This document shows, piece after piece, positions 33,110-44,449 of a stretch of 64,000 nt of DNA (within the stretch, counting starts at the first letter, position 1; the number at the start of each line of letters is the position of its first letter). Location of the stretch: assembly GCA_013407085.1 (NCBI GenBank), contig JACCGJ010018819.1, forward strand, positions 1-64,000, given 5' to 3'. The stretch comes from Atriophallophorus winterbourni. Taxonomy: Eukaryota; Platyhelminthes; Trematoda; Plagiorchiida; Microphallidae. The position numbers and the translations under genes were made by a program. Below the pieces are notes generated by a model. The model had not been told where the DNA came from and ran no database searches. It saw only the letters and a program-made list of their open reading frames with translations.

Positions 33110-34330
33110 AGAACTCATGAAACGTGCTCATATAGTGTAATCCAAATTTCTTTTGTCTGTGTTGACCACGATGTATACGTAGATGTGGTTCAATACTAGC
33201 ATGTTTCTAATGGATATTTGTGTCTCAACATTAAGTTATTTGAATTAACCTGCTGCAAGTTCTCGTGCTGATGTCATTCTACTTGTTCAAGATTTAGACC
33301 TCCCAGTCTGTCTGTGATTATTGTTCCACATATTCCATGGAATCCCACCATCTTTCTATCTATGATTATTCTGTCATAGTTTTATGGCATATTATCATTC
33401 GGTATTTGGCCAAGTTTTACTTCTGTGCCACCGTTAAATGAGGTTCGCACAACGAACCAAATATTGAAACACAAAGTGATTTCGCATCAAGCGCTAGAGA
33501 CGTTCACAATCGACGGATGTAGTGTTCTGCACGGATGAACTCAATTAGTCGAGGTCTTCACCTGCATGAGTCTTTTCGAAACAGAATTCGCTAATCGGAC
33601 CGCGTCCCTGCTATTGACATGAATCCAGTCTAAAGGTTGGTTCTGGTGCATGAGCTTGCGGAATTTGCCAACATCCACAAAGTGATCGCCGTTGAAATGT
33701 AAAATTTACCCGCTAAAAGGTTGGATGCATTTAATTCTTTCGTAATATGCATCTTCACTCCAAAAACCAAAGATCGATAGGTAGCCAACTTAGATAAATC
33801 TCTTGATCATATTGCTGGACCGCTATTTGCGAATTCTTAATCATCTGCGCTAGCAGATGCACACGATTTTATAAATGTGTCGTGGGTTCTGTGTGTTAAG
33901 CTTCCAACAGTATTTGGTCGGTGAAAAATAATTGTTGTGCAGTGGAAATGGGTCAGAAAACGAAGCTTAGAGCTATTTGGTTTAGGTTTAATCATCCTGG
34001 TTGTGGCACTTTGCCTGGATTCATACATTGTGAACTTCCGCGTACGAATTTTCATTATGATCATCGTAGTGTGTGTGGGTCGGGATATTGCCAGGTTATC
34101 CATCTCTAAACAGGCAATTAATTAACGTTCATGGCCAAAACCCTGATCCTCACGGCAGCGGCTTAAGATGGAATTCGCTTGACCTTCCGGGTATGATTGA
34201 TTCTGGCAGTAACCACCTAGGATAGCTTAATAGTTTATAGTAACACAAACAACAACAACACCACGTTCAAATCCAGTCACCGCTTTGGCTTTGTATATCT
34301 GTCAATGTTTGCCTGGTATCAAATGACTTA
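33110..34330. other. Intron-like stretch of the LIM gene
   Basis: AT-rich; a small family R fragment (gtggcactttgcctggat) is at about 34001. Frames at 33837-34125 on both strands are shadows. A candidate small exon at about 33570-33620 on the minus strand (acceptor tag, donor gtgaag) has the wrong phase for the last exon, so it is not called. Confidence 0.4.
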
Positions 34331-34331
34331 C

Positions 34332-34463
34332 AATATCTGGCCTTGCTTTGTTCTTCGCTGCCTCCTCCGCATGTCTTTGTCTTTCCAAAAAAGCCTGTTT
34401 CGCCTGAGTTGCGAAACGGATTTCTGATTCACCACCAACTTTTTGTAAATCTTCAACAATTGT
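34332..34463 (-). CDS. LIM-domain gene, coiled-coil exon
   Basis: Acceptor cgtttctgttgcag, donor att|gtaagt, 44 codons, phase 0 at both ends. It encodes TIVEDLQKVGGESEIRFATQ, then AKQAFLERQRHAEEAAKNKA and RPDI. The heptad-like, charged sequence is predicted to be helical. Phase 0 fits the end of the exon at 35986. Confidence 0.75.
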
Positions 34464-34601
34464 CTGCAACAGAAACGAAAAACGTTTTTATTTATGTGAC
34501 AATGTTTGTAGTCTTTAAAGAAGATCGTTACTTTCTCTAACATTTTTCCTAGGTACGAAACGAATAGCGGTTTAAGAAGTAAATCTTGGATAATCTTGGA
34601 T

Positions 34602-34935
34602 GTTTGTTGTTAACCGCTTGTTGGGTGAGGCGTCCTCACCCATGACACGTGCGACCTTGGTAGTCCTTATCCGAACATTGCGGATGCATGCTGTGACATG
34701 TTGTAACCTTACGCTTCAATGTCCTTACCGCTTACTTCGCACACCCCTTACTGTTCTTTATATAAACACTGGCCCTGTCCAGCTCTAGGACCTGTGAACC
34801 GATGTCTTGAGTCTCGGCTTGGTCATTTCATAACCATCCTGTGTTGTTCTGTTCTGTGTCTCGGTGGGCTTGGTCTCCCGTGTCATCTAGTTGATCACCT
34901 GGCACAACTGTCTCTCAATCCCACTACAACAACTT
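34602..34935 (+). repeat. Probable 5' LTR of a degenerate Gypsy element
   Basis: Precedes a gag remnant and contains a TATA-like ctttatataaacac at about 34756. The region after it (ctacaacaacttggcgacgg) sits where a primer-binding site would be. No partner LTR was found, so the boundaries are estimates. Confidence 0.45.
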
Positions 34936-34954
34936 GGCGACGGTGTGTTTCTAA

Positions 34955-35480
34955 TCATGTCCGCTGAAACCGAAGTGCCTGTTTTAAAAAGGTGCTCGAA
35001 CATCTACTCCAGATGAAAGAAGCAAATTCTTCTGCAAATGATCCTAAATCTCCATCTATCGAATCTCTCATGTCATGGAATTTCACTTCGACCCGAAAAA
35101 CCATGACTTTCGACACGTTATGAAGATATATTCCGAATAGACCTCAAGGACCTGGGAGATGACTGCAAAGTTTGACTGCTCTTGCGTAAGTTGGGTGCAG
35201 CGGAATTAGATAAATATTGCAGGCGGTACATAAACCAAAGCAGAACAACACTCAACAAATTCTCCGCATCTAGCACGACAACCAAATCTGCTCAACACAG
35301 CTCCAAAATCCAAGCCGTATCCATGCAGACATTGCGGAGAATGGCACGTTCACCGAGAATGCTCCCACAGAACCAATCGATGCAAGCAATGCAACCAAAT
35401 AGGACACAAAGTTGTTCTTGGCTTGTTCGTGTTTCTGTCCTAACCCCATCCTTATTTGTTCATGTCCGCGGTACGTTGTA
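34955..35480 (+). mobile_element. Gypsy gag fragment with two zinc knuckles
   Basis: Begins with atgtccgctgaaaccgaagt and keeps FHFDPKNHDF and an Arg/Lys-rich stretch. Two nucleocapsid knuckles then follow: PCRHCGEWHVHRECSHRTNR (C-x2-C-x4-H-x4-C) and CKQCNQIGHKV. This CCHC arrangement differs from the CHCC motif of the 18.7-kb element, so a different Gypsy family is present. Several stops; intronic in the LIM gene, antisense to it. Confidence 0.65.
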
Positions 35481-35549
35481 TTACAATAAACTCAATTCTT
35501 GCGTTGTTCCAAACACATATAATGCGTTCTGAAAACGTTCACTCGTTGC

Positions 35550-35985
35550 ATAGACGGCGAATCGGATTTTTGATTTAAACTTTAGCGAAATCATTTGGCT
35601 ATATAATGTTACTTAATTAGATAAATGCTAATTACGCGGGACTCCTTGCAAGTTAATTGATATAGGCGTTGCCTTTTAGCTCACTCTATATTTCATCAAC
35701 TAAATGTTGCACAACTTCAAACCTCGTTGATGTGAATATATCAAATAATGCGAACGGAAGAATGTGGTTGATTACATCGCTGAGTGATTAGTCTGTTAAT
35801 CTGTCGGGCACCTTCCAACACCAATCGCTCCTCGATTTTTGCTGCGGTGTTTAAATTGGCATCCTTCCACGTTTAGATGTGGCCTAGATTTGATAAATCA
35901 ACCTAGCTTTTCTGTCTGCAAGTTTGTCATCAGATTATATGTCATTCATTCAATGAATACAATTACATCGCGTTGGCAAACCGAC
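35550..35985. other. Intron-like stretch
   Basis: AT-rich intron between the exon at 34332 and that at 35986 of the minus-strand LIM gene. No repeat recognised. Confidence 0.4.
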
Positions 35986-36174
35986 CTGATTGCGTTGAGT
36001 TTTCTCCTGTGCTTTGCTCGCTTCTTGCATGAATCGGTTCTTCGCCTCGGACGCCCATTTCGCTGACGTGGGCGGATAATCGTCGGTCTGTTCGTCATCG
36101 TATCTTACCACGTCCTCACGCCTTGTTGGCTCATTCTCATAAATCCCGCTTTCAGCTGCGTTTATGTCTATCAG
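35986..36174 (-). CDS. LIM-domain gene exon with ENEP motif (second of three)
   Basis: Acceptor gacataacag, donor atcag|gtcggt, 63 codons, phase 0 both ends. It encodes LIDINAAESGIYENEPTRRE, then DVVRYDDEQTDDYPPTSAKW, ASEAKNRFMQEASKAQEKTQ and RNQ. The SGIYENEP...DVVR block recurs in the neighbouring exons. The A-K-W...K-N-R-F-M-Q-E-A-S half parallels R-R-E-E-F-L-R-K-A-S in the next exon, suggesting a repeated exon-sized unit. The donor (gtcggt) is weak. Confidence 0.75.
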
Positions 36175-36179
36175 CTGTT

Positions 36180-37120
36180 ATGTCAATTGAAAATATGGAA
36201 CAATGGATCATTGCTTTTCATTATATATTTATGATTGATTCATATGATAATTTTTAAAGCAAATTATGGTGATCTTGCGATGGTGTGAACTTATCCCATG
36301 AGTCCTTCAAGCAAGCGGTTGTGAATGAAATCCAATTTGCGTTACTCATGTGATAAATTTCACCCCGCTAAACTCAAATATAAAATAGCTACCGACAACC
36401 ACATAGAAAGTTAAAAACAGTATAGCACTTATCCTATATGTAATGTACCACGTATATCCCTATCACATTCGGAGATTATTGCACCGTTTGAGTACCCTTT
36501 GAAAGCGAAACATTGATGTATGTAGGATAATTGAGCCGACGCACATCTCATTATAAAGCCAGACCTTAGTGTAAATCATCATCGTTAGTGGCTCAATTGA
36601 CCACTTGTCATTGTATCGAATGTGGCCTCACTCTCTTCGTAACGGAATGTTGTACAAGGCTGGAAATCACAAACTCTGTATTTTTCGTTCGTTTTCGCCT
36701 GGACTGAATCACTTATGGTCGAATGCGGCAGCTACGTAGCTTAGACGACGCGCATTCCAGAACCCTAATTCAACTGAAATGTGCTTGGCATTACTGTCTG
36801 ACCACATTCCGGTCAAAAATGGGCAATGCTGTTTAACTCTATTCTACAAAAAACTGGTTTCGGTGACTCTAGTGAGCTGATTGTGAAATAAAACTAAACG
36901 GTCAATTATTGAGTCGGCATCTGTTCAATGGATCATCAATTTCAATCTATCGCTAATAGACATAATTTGTAGTCTCTAAATTCAACGACCTCCGCTCAAG
37001 GCCAGAAGTCCAATGCCGGGCAGCAACAGCGTTAGCGTCCACAAGATTTCTTAAACCGTTTTCCAAAGTTTAAACTAATCACCTGGTAAACGTTGGACAA
37101 TCAACGTAACCGTTTGCTTA
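36180..37120. other. Intron of the LIM gene
   Basis: About 0.95 kb between two phase-0 exons; no repeat or frame recognised. Confidence 0.45.
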
Positions 37121-37121
37121 C

Positions 37122-37286
37122 TTTGGTCGGATCTTTCTTTACGGTGGTGGCCTCGCTCGCTTTCCGTAGAAATTCTTCTCTTCGCTCCCGAGCACTGATC
37201 CCGGCCGGTAGATCTTTGTTGTCTTGACCACCGCGTGTAATGTTCTCCAGTTGCTCTGGTTCATTCTCGTAAACACCGCCATAACC
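37122..37286 (-). CDS. LIM-domain gene exon with ENEP motif (first of three)
   Basis: Acceptor attttcatgcag, donor aaa|gtaagc, 55 codons, phase 0 both ends. It encodes GYGGVYENEPEQLENITRGG, then QDNKDLPAGISARERREEFL, RKASEATTVKKDPTK. The charged helical second half is followed by the start of the next ENEP unit. Confidence 0.78.
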
Positions 37287-37904
37287 CTGCATGAAAAATA
37301 TTTTCATTTGTAAAACGTTCCTGGTCTCATTCCTTACCAAGAATAGTGTTAGAATTGTGAACCGTTGAACGCAATTATTATTCATCTATTCCGCTAATTC
37401 AAAACGAAAGAGACAAATGTTTCATGGTGCTAAATGTTACATTTTATTAACGGATGATATCCGAACTGAAGAAGTGAAATAGTTAGACCCAATTTGCTAT
37501 TTAAGTGTCTGATTTTCATCGTGTGAGCTCAACCTTAGAACTTTCTTTGCAGTAATTCGAAATATTGCAATAATGATGTAACCAGTGCCCAGGTTATAAA
37601 CCTGAGCGACCATCGGAAAGGGAGAAATGGGGACATAATATAGAATCGACTGTTGCTTGAATTCCACTACCGTATTTCGTAAGTCAATGCTTACTTGCAT
37701 TAATTTAGAGTAGTATATCACAAGTAAGGCGAGAAATCCATTTAGATAATTTAACTTAAATAATTCTAAGGACGTCGCTTAATGCGGATCACTTTTTCAG
37801 ACTGAACACAAAAAACCTGTTCGGAAAGTCTGACCAGGAAAATGCACATCATTACTAGTCAACGCGTTAAATGCAAACAATTTTGGTTTATGTAATGTTG
37901 ATGG

Positions 37905-38400
37905 CATACCCTGTACTTGCACACCACAACCGGTTTGTGGATGTTTATATATGTTTACCGTCATCATTCGGAGATATATATGACATAAAAAGTACAAGCC
38001 TGATCCAGGAAAAGTGCCGCACAGTCAGAGACTGCACGAGGGCTAAGATACTGTCAGGTTGCCCAGGCCTAGACAGATATGAGGAAGAAAAAATAACAGG
38101 AAATGTTAGTGAGACTCCAGCGATTTTCGGGATGCAGCTCACTACGGGTGGCTAATCAATTTAGCACGGTGTTAGCCGCAAAGCACAGAAGTACTGCACA
38201 ATTGCATATTCAGAAATAGCCAGAAACCGGTTCTGCTGTGTACGTATACGTGGAATGTGAGCAACATTTTACTTTGGTTTATTCTAAGCGTCTTGTCCGT
38301 TTGACGACAAATCACGTCGTGATTCTCTATATAAAAACCGTATTTAACAGTGGCTTCAAAGTGTAACTTGATTTCGGTTAATGTTCGTATTCATGTGCAA
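37905..38400 (+). repeat. Composite repeat: family P fragments flanking a full family R copy
   Basis: A minus-oriented family P fragment (caccacaaccggtttgtgg, about 37918) is followed by a full family R copy in plus orientation (37990-38205). Next is a 5'-truncated family P copy (agccagaaaccggttctgct, 38218 onward) that includes the ttctctatataaaaaccg block also seen, diverged, at 50.35 kb. Family R appears to have been inserted into or next to family P. Confidence 0.65.
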
Positions 38401-38409
38401 TCAAAAAAT

Positions 38410-39085
38410 ACTTTGTGGGTATGCACTTTTTTACAAAATATTTTATTGAATCGCATTCGTCCCTCTCTATCCCGCCAGGGATCCAATAAAATTAATTAGA
38501 AGCAACCAACCCATTTGTAATGCAGCATCCACGTGTTAGTCGATTACATTAATGTTGCTCTGTATGTTCATGGATAACAATGTCAGCTGACTCCCTAAGC
38601 CACTCCCGGTTGCATCTGTAATATAGTTACTTGTATTCAACTGCGCATCTAATAGTGCTTATTTTACTGGCTAACGGATCGATTACTTTTCGTGCACCAA
38701 GACATTTCCTGACCGCTGATGTCGTTCTGATTCATGATTGTACAGGTGTGGAAAATGAAAGCAGTTTGGATCTTCAAGACCTGTCATGGATGTGCGTTAG
38801 TGTATCGTAGGACAGCATATGTATCGGTGGGTTTTCGGTAGACTGACGATTTTATCTTTTAGTCTTCTTTTTGTGCGAAACACATTGAAAATGTAAGAGT
38901 GTAGAACCGTGATACTTGGGTCTAGGTCATTCGAATAGTTCGATAAGGCCTCAAACTGTTCCCACATTACAATACGATTTCTTATTGCTTGTACTCATCT
39001 TGTGAAGACAATGTACCTTGTTTGTAATAAGTAGATAGAGCCCGACGTTACCTTATGCAGCCCCTATGGTCCACTCCTTAAACGG
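38410..39085. other. Intron-like stretch
   Basis: No recognised repeat, exon or frame. Confidence 0.4.
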
Positions 39086-39089
39086 TCTC

Positions 39090-40840
39090 TTCCCACAGCG
39101 GATATAAGCTATATGGTCAAATCATTGGCGCGCTTTAATCCTAATAATACGCTTCACTACCGGTCCCATACAGATGGTAATCATTCGGTGGAAGCAAAGT
39201 TCCGACCGGAGGGTTATTGTGGTGGTGGAAAACATGAACTCGTCGTCAGAAGACTAAGTGCAACTGCAGTAAAATTGGCCATTTGGTCACAAACAAACGT
39301 ACTCGCGTTATGAACCAATTCCGGTGAGTACAATGATGAGTTTATCTCGCAATTGATCCACATTATATCAACTACTTTAGAGCCAATTGAAGTAGCCCCA
39401 TATATGGTATCTGTCAAAATAAACGGGGTTCCAACTTCATTGGAAGTTGATGCAGGATCACCTGTAACTCCCATAGAACGAAAATTGATAGACTAACATT
39501 GCTTGATTTGACCAAATACAAATATTTTCAAAACTTGCTCGGGGAAAATATGGATGTGCCGGACTAATGCCAGGTAACCGTTGAATACGATGGAACAACA
39601 CGAAAGTTACCGGTTTGTTCAAGTATACACACTTGCCGTTTGGTATCAGCCACTAACTCAATGGACAATGTGAATCTGCTACAAAATCTTGACAAGTCGC
39701 CCACATCAAGCAAGAAAATACTTGTTGAAACGGCACGAGCCTTGTTAGTTTTTCAAGTGCAAACCATGTTATTACGGGGTTGTCCATTTAAAGCAAACGA
39801 GAACCGCCGAGATTATTTTGATTCCCGGTCAGAATTGAGCCTTTAGGACATACTTAGAGGCCCTCGGATCGTGGTACCCACGTTTTTAAGACCAACCATA
39901 CTCAAAGAGCTACATAATTCCCACCCAGGTGTTTTACAGATGAAAGATATTGCTAGTGGCAGAGAATCGACAAGATATCAATGAAGAAGTACGACATTGT
40001 CATACGTGTCAATATCATCAACGAAACAAAACACCGGGCCCTATACGGTCATGGAAAATACCAGATGGACCGTGGCAGCGAGCGCATGCGGATTACTGTG
40101 GGCCGGTTGAGGGGAAGATGTTACTTGTGCTGGTTGATCAGCATTCCAAATGGATTGATGTTCGCATCGTTCATTGCATGACCATCTCCGTTCTATCCTT
40201 GCCACTTACGGACTTCCGAAAACCCTAGTGACGGACAATGGTCCCCAATTCACCAGTAGAGCCGTGGATCAGTTCCTGGTGATTAATGGAATTTATCATC
40301 TTACGACTGCACCCTATCATCCTGCGATAAACGGACTTGCAGAAAGCGCCGTTCAAACGATCAAAGCAGGTCTTGTGAATAACAAAAGGGAAGCTTGCAG
40401 ATAAAAAAGGATAGATTTCTGCTGGCCTATCGCAGCACACCATTTGATTCAATCCAGAAAAGTCTGGCGGAAGTAATGTTTGCGCACGCGTTTGGACCTT
40501 ATGTGGCTGAGCTCAGCAACTTGAAGAAGAATGAATTGGTCTATACCAAACGACCTCGTGAGCAAACTTAGCCATCAGGTGCCATCCTACAGAGAACGAC
40601 AGTGAAGCAATCGTTCAGTTGCAAAACGGACAAACAGTTCGAAAGCATATGGATTATGTTAAACCGAGACCATCTGAAGACGGAGTTGTTCCCGAAGCAT
40701 CAGATACGAGATGGCATAACAAGTGATCCAGTGCCTCCAGTGACCTCAGATGGATTTACCCCAATAGCTTTGCATAAACCCACGCGTGGCCTAAAACCAG
40801 TTTAACAATACACACTTTAATCGTGGCATCAACTGCAGTG
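39090..40840 (+). mobile_element. Gypsy pol remnant with internal RT deletion
   Basis: Starts with a decayed nucleocapsid (YCGGGKHEL, KCNCSKIGHLVTNKR). The protease (INGVPTSLEVDAGSPVTPI, about 39420-39475, active-site D-T-G changed to D-A-G) follows. Sequence then jumps to a sliver of RT (TLAVWYQPL-like, L-P-F-G-I-S region at about 39630), so the catalytic RT and RNase H are gone. Integrase follows: LRPTILKELHNSHPGV (zinc-finger His), EEVRHCHTCQYHQRNKTPGP (CxxC), HADYCGPVEGKMLLVLVDQH (first D), TLVTDNGPQFTS (second D) and YHPAINGLAESAVQTIK (E). At least three frameshifts. Antisense inside the LIM gene. Confidence 0.8.
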
Positions 40841-41039
40841 TGGAGGGATGTTACATTGTGCGACCAACGCTTAAGTGTCTGTCGACAGCTGATTGGATAG
40901 TTTGGACTAAACGATCGATATTCAGGCCGCGCTTCATTCGCGTTGATAATTGTGAGTTTCGGAATACAATTCACTCTGTAATCGATTGGAATATGTTTGG
41001 GACCGATCGCGTATTCATAATGCAAAGAAATTTGAATGC

Positions 41040-41650
41040 AATCGGTTAGAGCAGTTTTGGGTAACGTTTCACTTCTGACACAGAAGCTTCGTCAGACCAA
41101 GGGCGATAGCCAAATGATGAAGGTAAAATACCCGTCCGAAAAATCGGAGAAATATTGGCGGGATACCGTTTGTATACCATATGTAAAATGCACCTCTGAA
41201 ACGATACGTAGATTCTTGAATCGCGTAACTTATAAGAAATTGAAAACTATCCGTTCGGTTCTGATACACCTCAAGGATAAGACACCTTTATCTAACATTA
41301 AGAACAGCATATACAGAATCAATTGTAAGGATTTTTAGGGTGTAAACATAGGGCAAACATAGAGAAATTCACACGAGAATCGAAGAACACCGAAAGCGTG
41401 TCCGGAGACAGCCCCAGGATGCGAGTGAATATCAATCTCTTATTCGTGATTCCACCTTGGCGGAGCACGTTTTAGATACGGGCCACAGCGTCGATCTAGA
41501 CAGTGTGGAAACGTTGAGACGGGGTATTAAACCGTATTGCGAAAGCCTGCATGCGTAAGGTGTCAAAATTGCCATGGCAGGTCGACTGGCGGTCAATAAG
41601 GTTGATGGGGCAGAAATCACAATCTGGCGCTCGGCACTGATACGAAAGTA
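41040..41650 (+). mobile_element. Penelope-like element, 3' part with GIY-YIG endonuclease
   Basis: TSETIRRFLNRVTYKK and IRSVLIHLKDKTPLSNIKNS with IYRINCKDF (41190-41335) form the connection to the endonuclease. After an in-frame stop, the G-V-N-I-G-Q-T and I-H-T-R-I-E-E-H-R-K core follows in shifted frames, then DSTLAEHVLDTGHSVDLDSV near 41448. This order, with the C-x-D/N-C...Y-I-G-x-T...R-x-x-E-H...A-x-H...G-H scheme, is that of Penelope-like GIY-YIG endonucleases. RT domain not found upstream, so 5'-truncated. Confidence 0.75.
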
Positions 41651-41744
41651 AATAGTTTTTATTCACCTTATGCCTACTAGTTAGATCAGATTTTGTTTTT
41701 CTTCAAAAATAGCTTAACCTTAGCCCCGTTAGTTATGTACTTTT

Positions 41745-42060
41745 AAGCATGTGGGCCGCTGTATCAACTGACCTTGACCGTGTTCACTTGTATTAGATTG
41801 ACGTGGATACACACTAGGAAGAAAATCGACCACTGATCCTGGTCATTCCCGCGAGACGTGACACAGTGTAGGCGTACGATAGGCTGTTTAGTGATATGGT
41901 CAAATAAGTGGTGGTGGGTTGATTGCTACTTAATCATGTTCCCTGTCCTGACTGTCACCCTTGGTCTGATGAAGCTTCTGTCTGAAGTGGAACGTTACCC
42001 AAAAAACTGCTCTGACCGATTGCACTCAAATTTCTTTACATTACAATTCACTCTGGTTTT
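41745..42060 (+). repeat. Repeat family Q, copy 1 (possible Penelope pLTR)
   Basis: Starts with tgaccttgaccgtgttcact and ends around aaactgctctgaccgattg. Copies at 47470-47700 and 53740-54010 share the same order, all in plus orientation. It lies about 100 nt after the Penelope-like endonuclease and contains a CTGATGA...GAAC-type core at 41961-42000, so it may be the pseudo-LTR of that element. In other animals such pLTRs carry hammerhead motifs. Confidence 0.55.
41961..42005 (+). ncRNA. Hammerhead-like core in family Q (speculative)
   Basis: TTGGT, CTGATGA, a possible stem II GCTTC-TGTCT-GAAGT, then GGAACGTTACCC. The copy at 53951-53995 has GAAACGTTACCC, restoring G-A-A-A and a minimal stem III AC/GT followed by T, with ACC able to pair with GGT as stem I. 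Neither copy has every core base, so this is a family-level hypothesis and not a call of an active ribozyme. Confidence 0.35.
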
Positions 42061-42756
42061 GTCTTCGCGTGTTATTGCTGACTCATTGTTGGCACATCGT
42101 CTGTAAAGACTTGTGTGATAATAATAATAATAATTGCTGACTCAACTGGCTACACGTCCGGAAATTACTATTACTATTGGAATTAATACGTATAACTCTT
42201 GAACACGCGGAGCGGGATAGATGGTTATTTAAACCGTAAAACCGAGATTAATTTAGATCCCTGGTGGGGAACTGTTATCCCTAGGTGGTGTGCAGTAAAC
42301 TTATTTCACGGTCGCTTCAAATTATTACAGTTAACAGTAATTCTCTATATGAAATATTAGCATAACCCAAAATGATTCTAAAACGAATGACTACGCTGGA
42401 TAATTTTGCTGTTGCATTCACCCGAATTTTTAGTGAGCGTTGTGTTGTGAGATTTCATTCAATGACGACAAACCAGGCAAGTCTCGGTTTGCAAGATTCA
42501 CCCTTTGTTTATTTAATCATGGTCACTCCATATTTCAATATCATTTACATATCTTGGTGAATGTTGAATTAATAGAAACGTAAATCGATTACTAGTAACT
42601 GCGCAGGATCAATCTAATCGTAATTCTGTGGCTCGACATTTTTAAATTGCATTTTGGTGTTATTTCGCCCTTTGGTTTAACGATACGATAGGGCTTACTT
42701 GCTATATTCATAACCGGGTACTTTAATAAGTGCGTGGTATGTGAGCAGAAAAATAC

Positions 42757-42978
42757 CTTGCGTACATTAGATGTTTGAAAGCTTTCTGAATGAGGCAGTT
42801 TTGCAGGAACCAAACTCACTTCACCACGAACGTCAATTTTCGGTCTTTCCGTGGGTGGTTCAGCTTCAACTTTTCCACTTTCAATGTCTCTCCAACGCGC
42901 TCTAGATCGGCTTGCCTCGGGTGCTACTGTCTTGAACTCTTCCATCAATTCATTGGGTGTTGATTTCTCCACATCCAT
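42757..42978 (-). CDS. LIM-domain gene exon (basic helical segment)
   Basis: Acceptor gctttgaatag, donor aag|gtattt, 74 codons, phase 0 both ends. It encodes MDVEKSTPNELMEEFKTVAP, EASRSRARWRDIESGKVEAE, PPTERPKIDVRGEVSLVPAK and a Ser-rich end. Follows E-E-T-G-G-K of the exon at 44038 in frame. The R-A-R-W-R-D-I-E-S-G pattern resembles short helical actin-binding segments, but no named domain is recognised. Confidence 0.78.
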
Positions 42979-42984
42979 CTATTC

Positions 42985-44030
42985 AAAGCATTCAACTTGT
43001 TGTAATAATGGTTAGAACCGCTTGAAATTCTCCTAGATTTTGCCGAAAACATTTATAAAGTTGCACGCAACGTTGCTGAATATTTTATTATAATAAAATC
43101 TTTTGTTTCTATTATATCAGGAACAGTCAACATTTTTAGCCGAAACACTAATCTGAAATCTCGCTTTACGTAACTGACAATCGCAGTAATGTGGATACTC
43201 CACAGTTACCGTAAACATTTAAAACTTGAACATCCCTGATGCTCTAATGCATCTGTCTCACCTAATCAGAGCAAGTATTACTTCTGCAATAATACGCCCA
43301 TCCTAATCGCGTCGACTTATTTTGGCAGACAGAAATTTAGCGCTTTGTGCGATTCTACTAATAGATGTCTCTCGCGATCTATTCGTTTTCACTAGAAAAA
43401 TATTTCTAATTCATCGTTGTGTCTGCTTGCGTAGCGTCATCCCACTTAAATTGGTCTCGATGTCCGTTTATGACACAATTGAGGTTCCGTCGATCAAGTT
43501 GTTTTATCTGTGAACCTCACAAGAGAACTTTATAATGGACTCATATATTTATACATTCAGTGTAAAGCAACTCCGATGTGCTACTTACTATTTCGAACAT
43601 CTGGACACATAATTACTGTTCCCGGCTCATAAAACGATAAACAGTTTGTTTTTCGTTTAATAGGAAGCACATTTACAAGCTGTCGAATTTCAGAGTTTCC
43701 ACTATTTCTGACTTCCGTCTATCGTCGTTGTCCGTCTTGCGAGTGACCTTTCGTGGACAGCAAAAGTTTTTTCTGCCTTCTGATCATTAATTCAGCCAAA
43801 AATCAGGTTGTCATTTGCTTTAGGTTTACTAAAAAAACGACCCATGTTTACGTTAATCATTAAGATTTCGTCGTAATGATGTATGATTGATCACATCGTC
43901 ATTCGGTAGCCACTGTTTTATCTGTGTTTTATGCCAAGGTTTAATCTTTGGTGACCACTTGACCCGACACCGCACTGATCAATTAAAAATCCAAAGGAAT
44001 TCTACCGCAAACATTCTTACTAACTAATAA
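42985..44030. other. Intron of the LIM gene
   Basis: About 1.06 kb, AT-rich; no repeat or exon recognised. Confidence 0.45.
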
Positions 44031-44037
44031 CTTTTAC

Positions 44038-44447
44038 CTTTCCACCGGTTTCTTCCAATTGTTTGAATTTGGCTCTAAGGTTCTTTGTGGTTTCGCTGAT
44101 CATCGATAAATCCACTGGCTCTAGCATATCGTCTGCGGTGACCACATCCGGTGCTCTCGGCTGCGGTTGACTTTCCAGCACTCCAACAGCGACGCCCGCC
44201 GGAGGTGGAGTGATTTCTTTCGGACCCCTGGGACCGTTTGCAGACTCGTTGCTTCCTTTCGTGGCGGTCTCTATGAATTTCATTTTCACCGATTCTGCGC
44301 CAGCATATTTGATTTTTGGGGCGGACTTTTTCTTGGTTTTCTTTTCGCTTACTTCACCAGATTCGAATTTGTTTCGTAGGTTTCCCATCCGTTCAACGCC
44401 GACCTTCGATCGATGTTCAGCTTTTGATGATTCAACGTTTGATTTGT
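44038..44447 (-). CDS. LIM-domain gene, long charged exon
   Basis: Acceptor ccacttcacag, donor gaaag|gtaaaa, 410 nt entering with two bases of a split codon and leaving in phase 0. It contains ERMGNLRNKFESGEVSEKKT, KKKSAPKIKYAGAESVKMKF, a Pro/Gly-rich stretch, and ISETTKNLRAKFKQLEETGG ending K. The two N-L-R-x-K-F-x-x-(G/L)-E repeats recall helices in actin-bundling LIM proteins of the EPLIN type, but I cannot assign a family with certainty. Confidence 0.8.
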
Positions 44448-44449
44448 CT

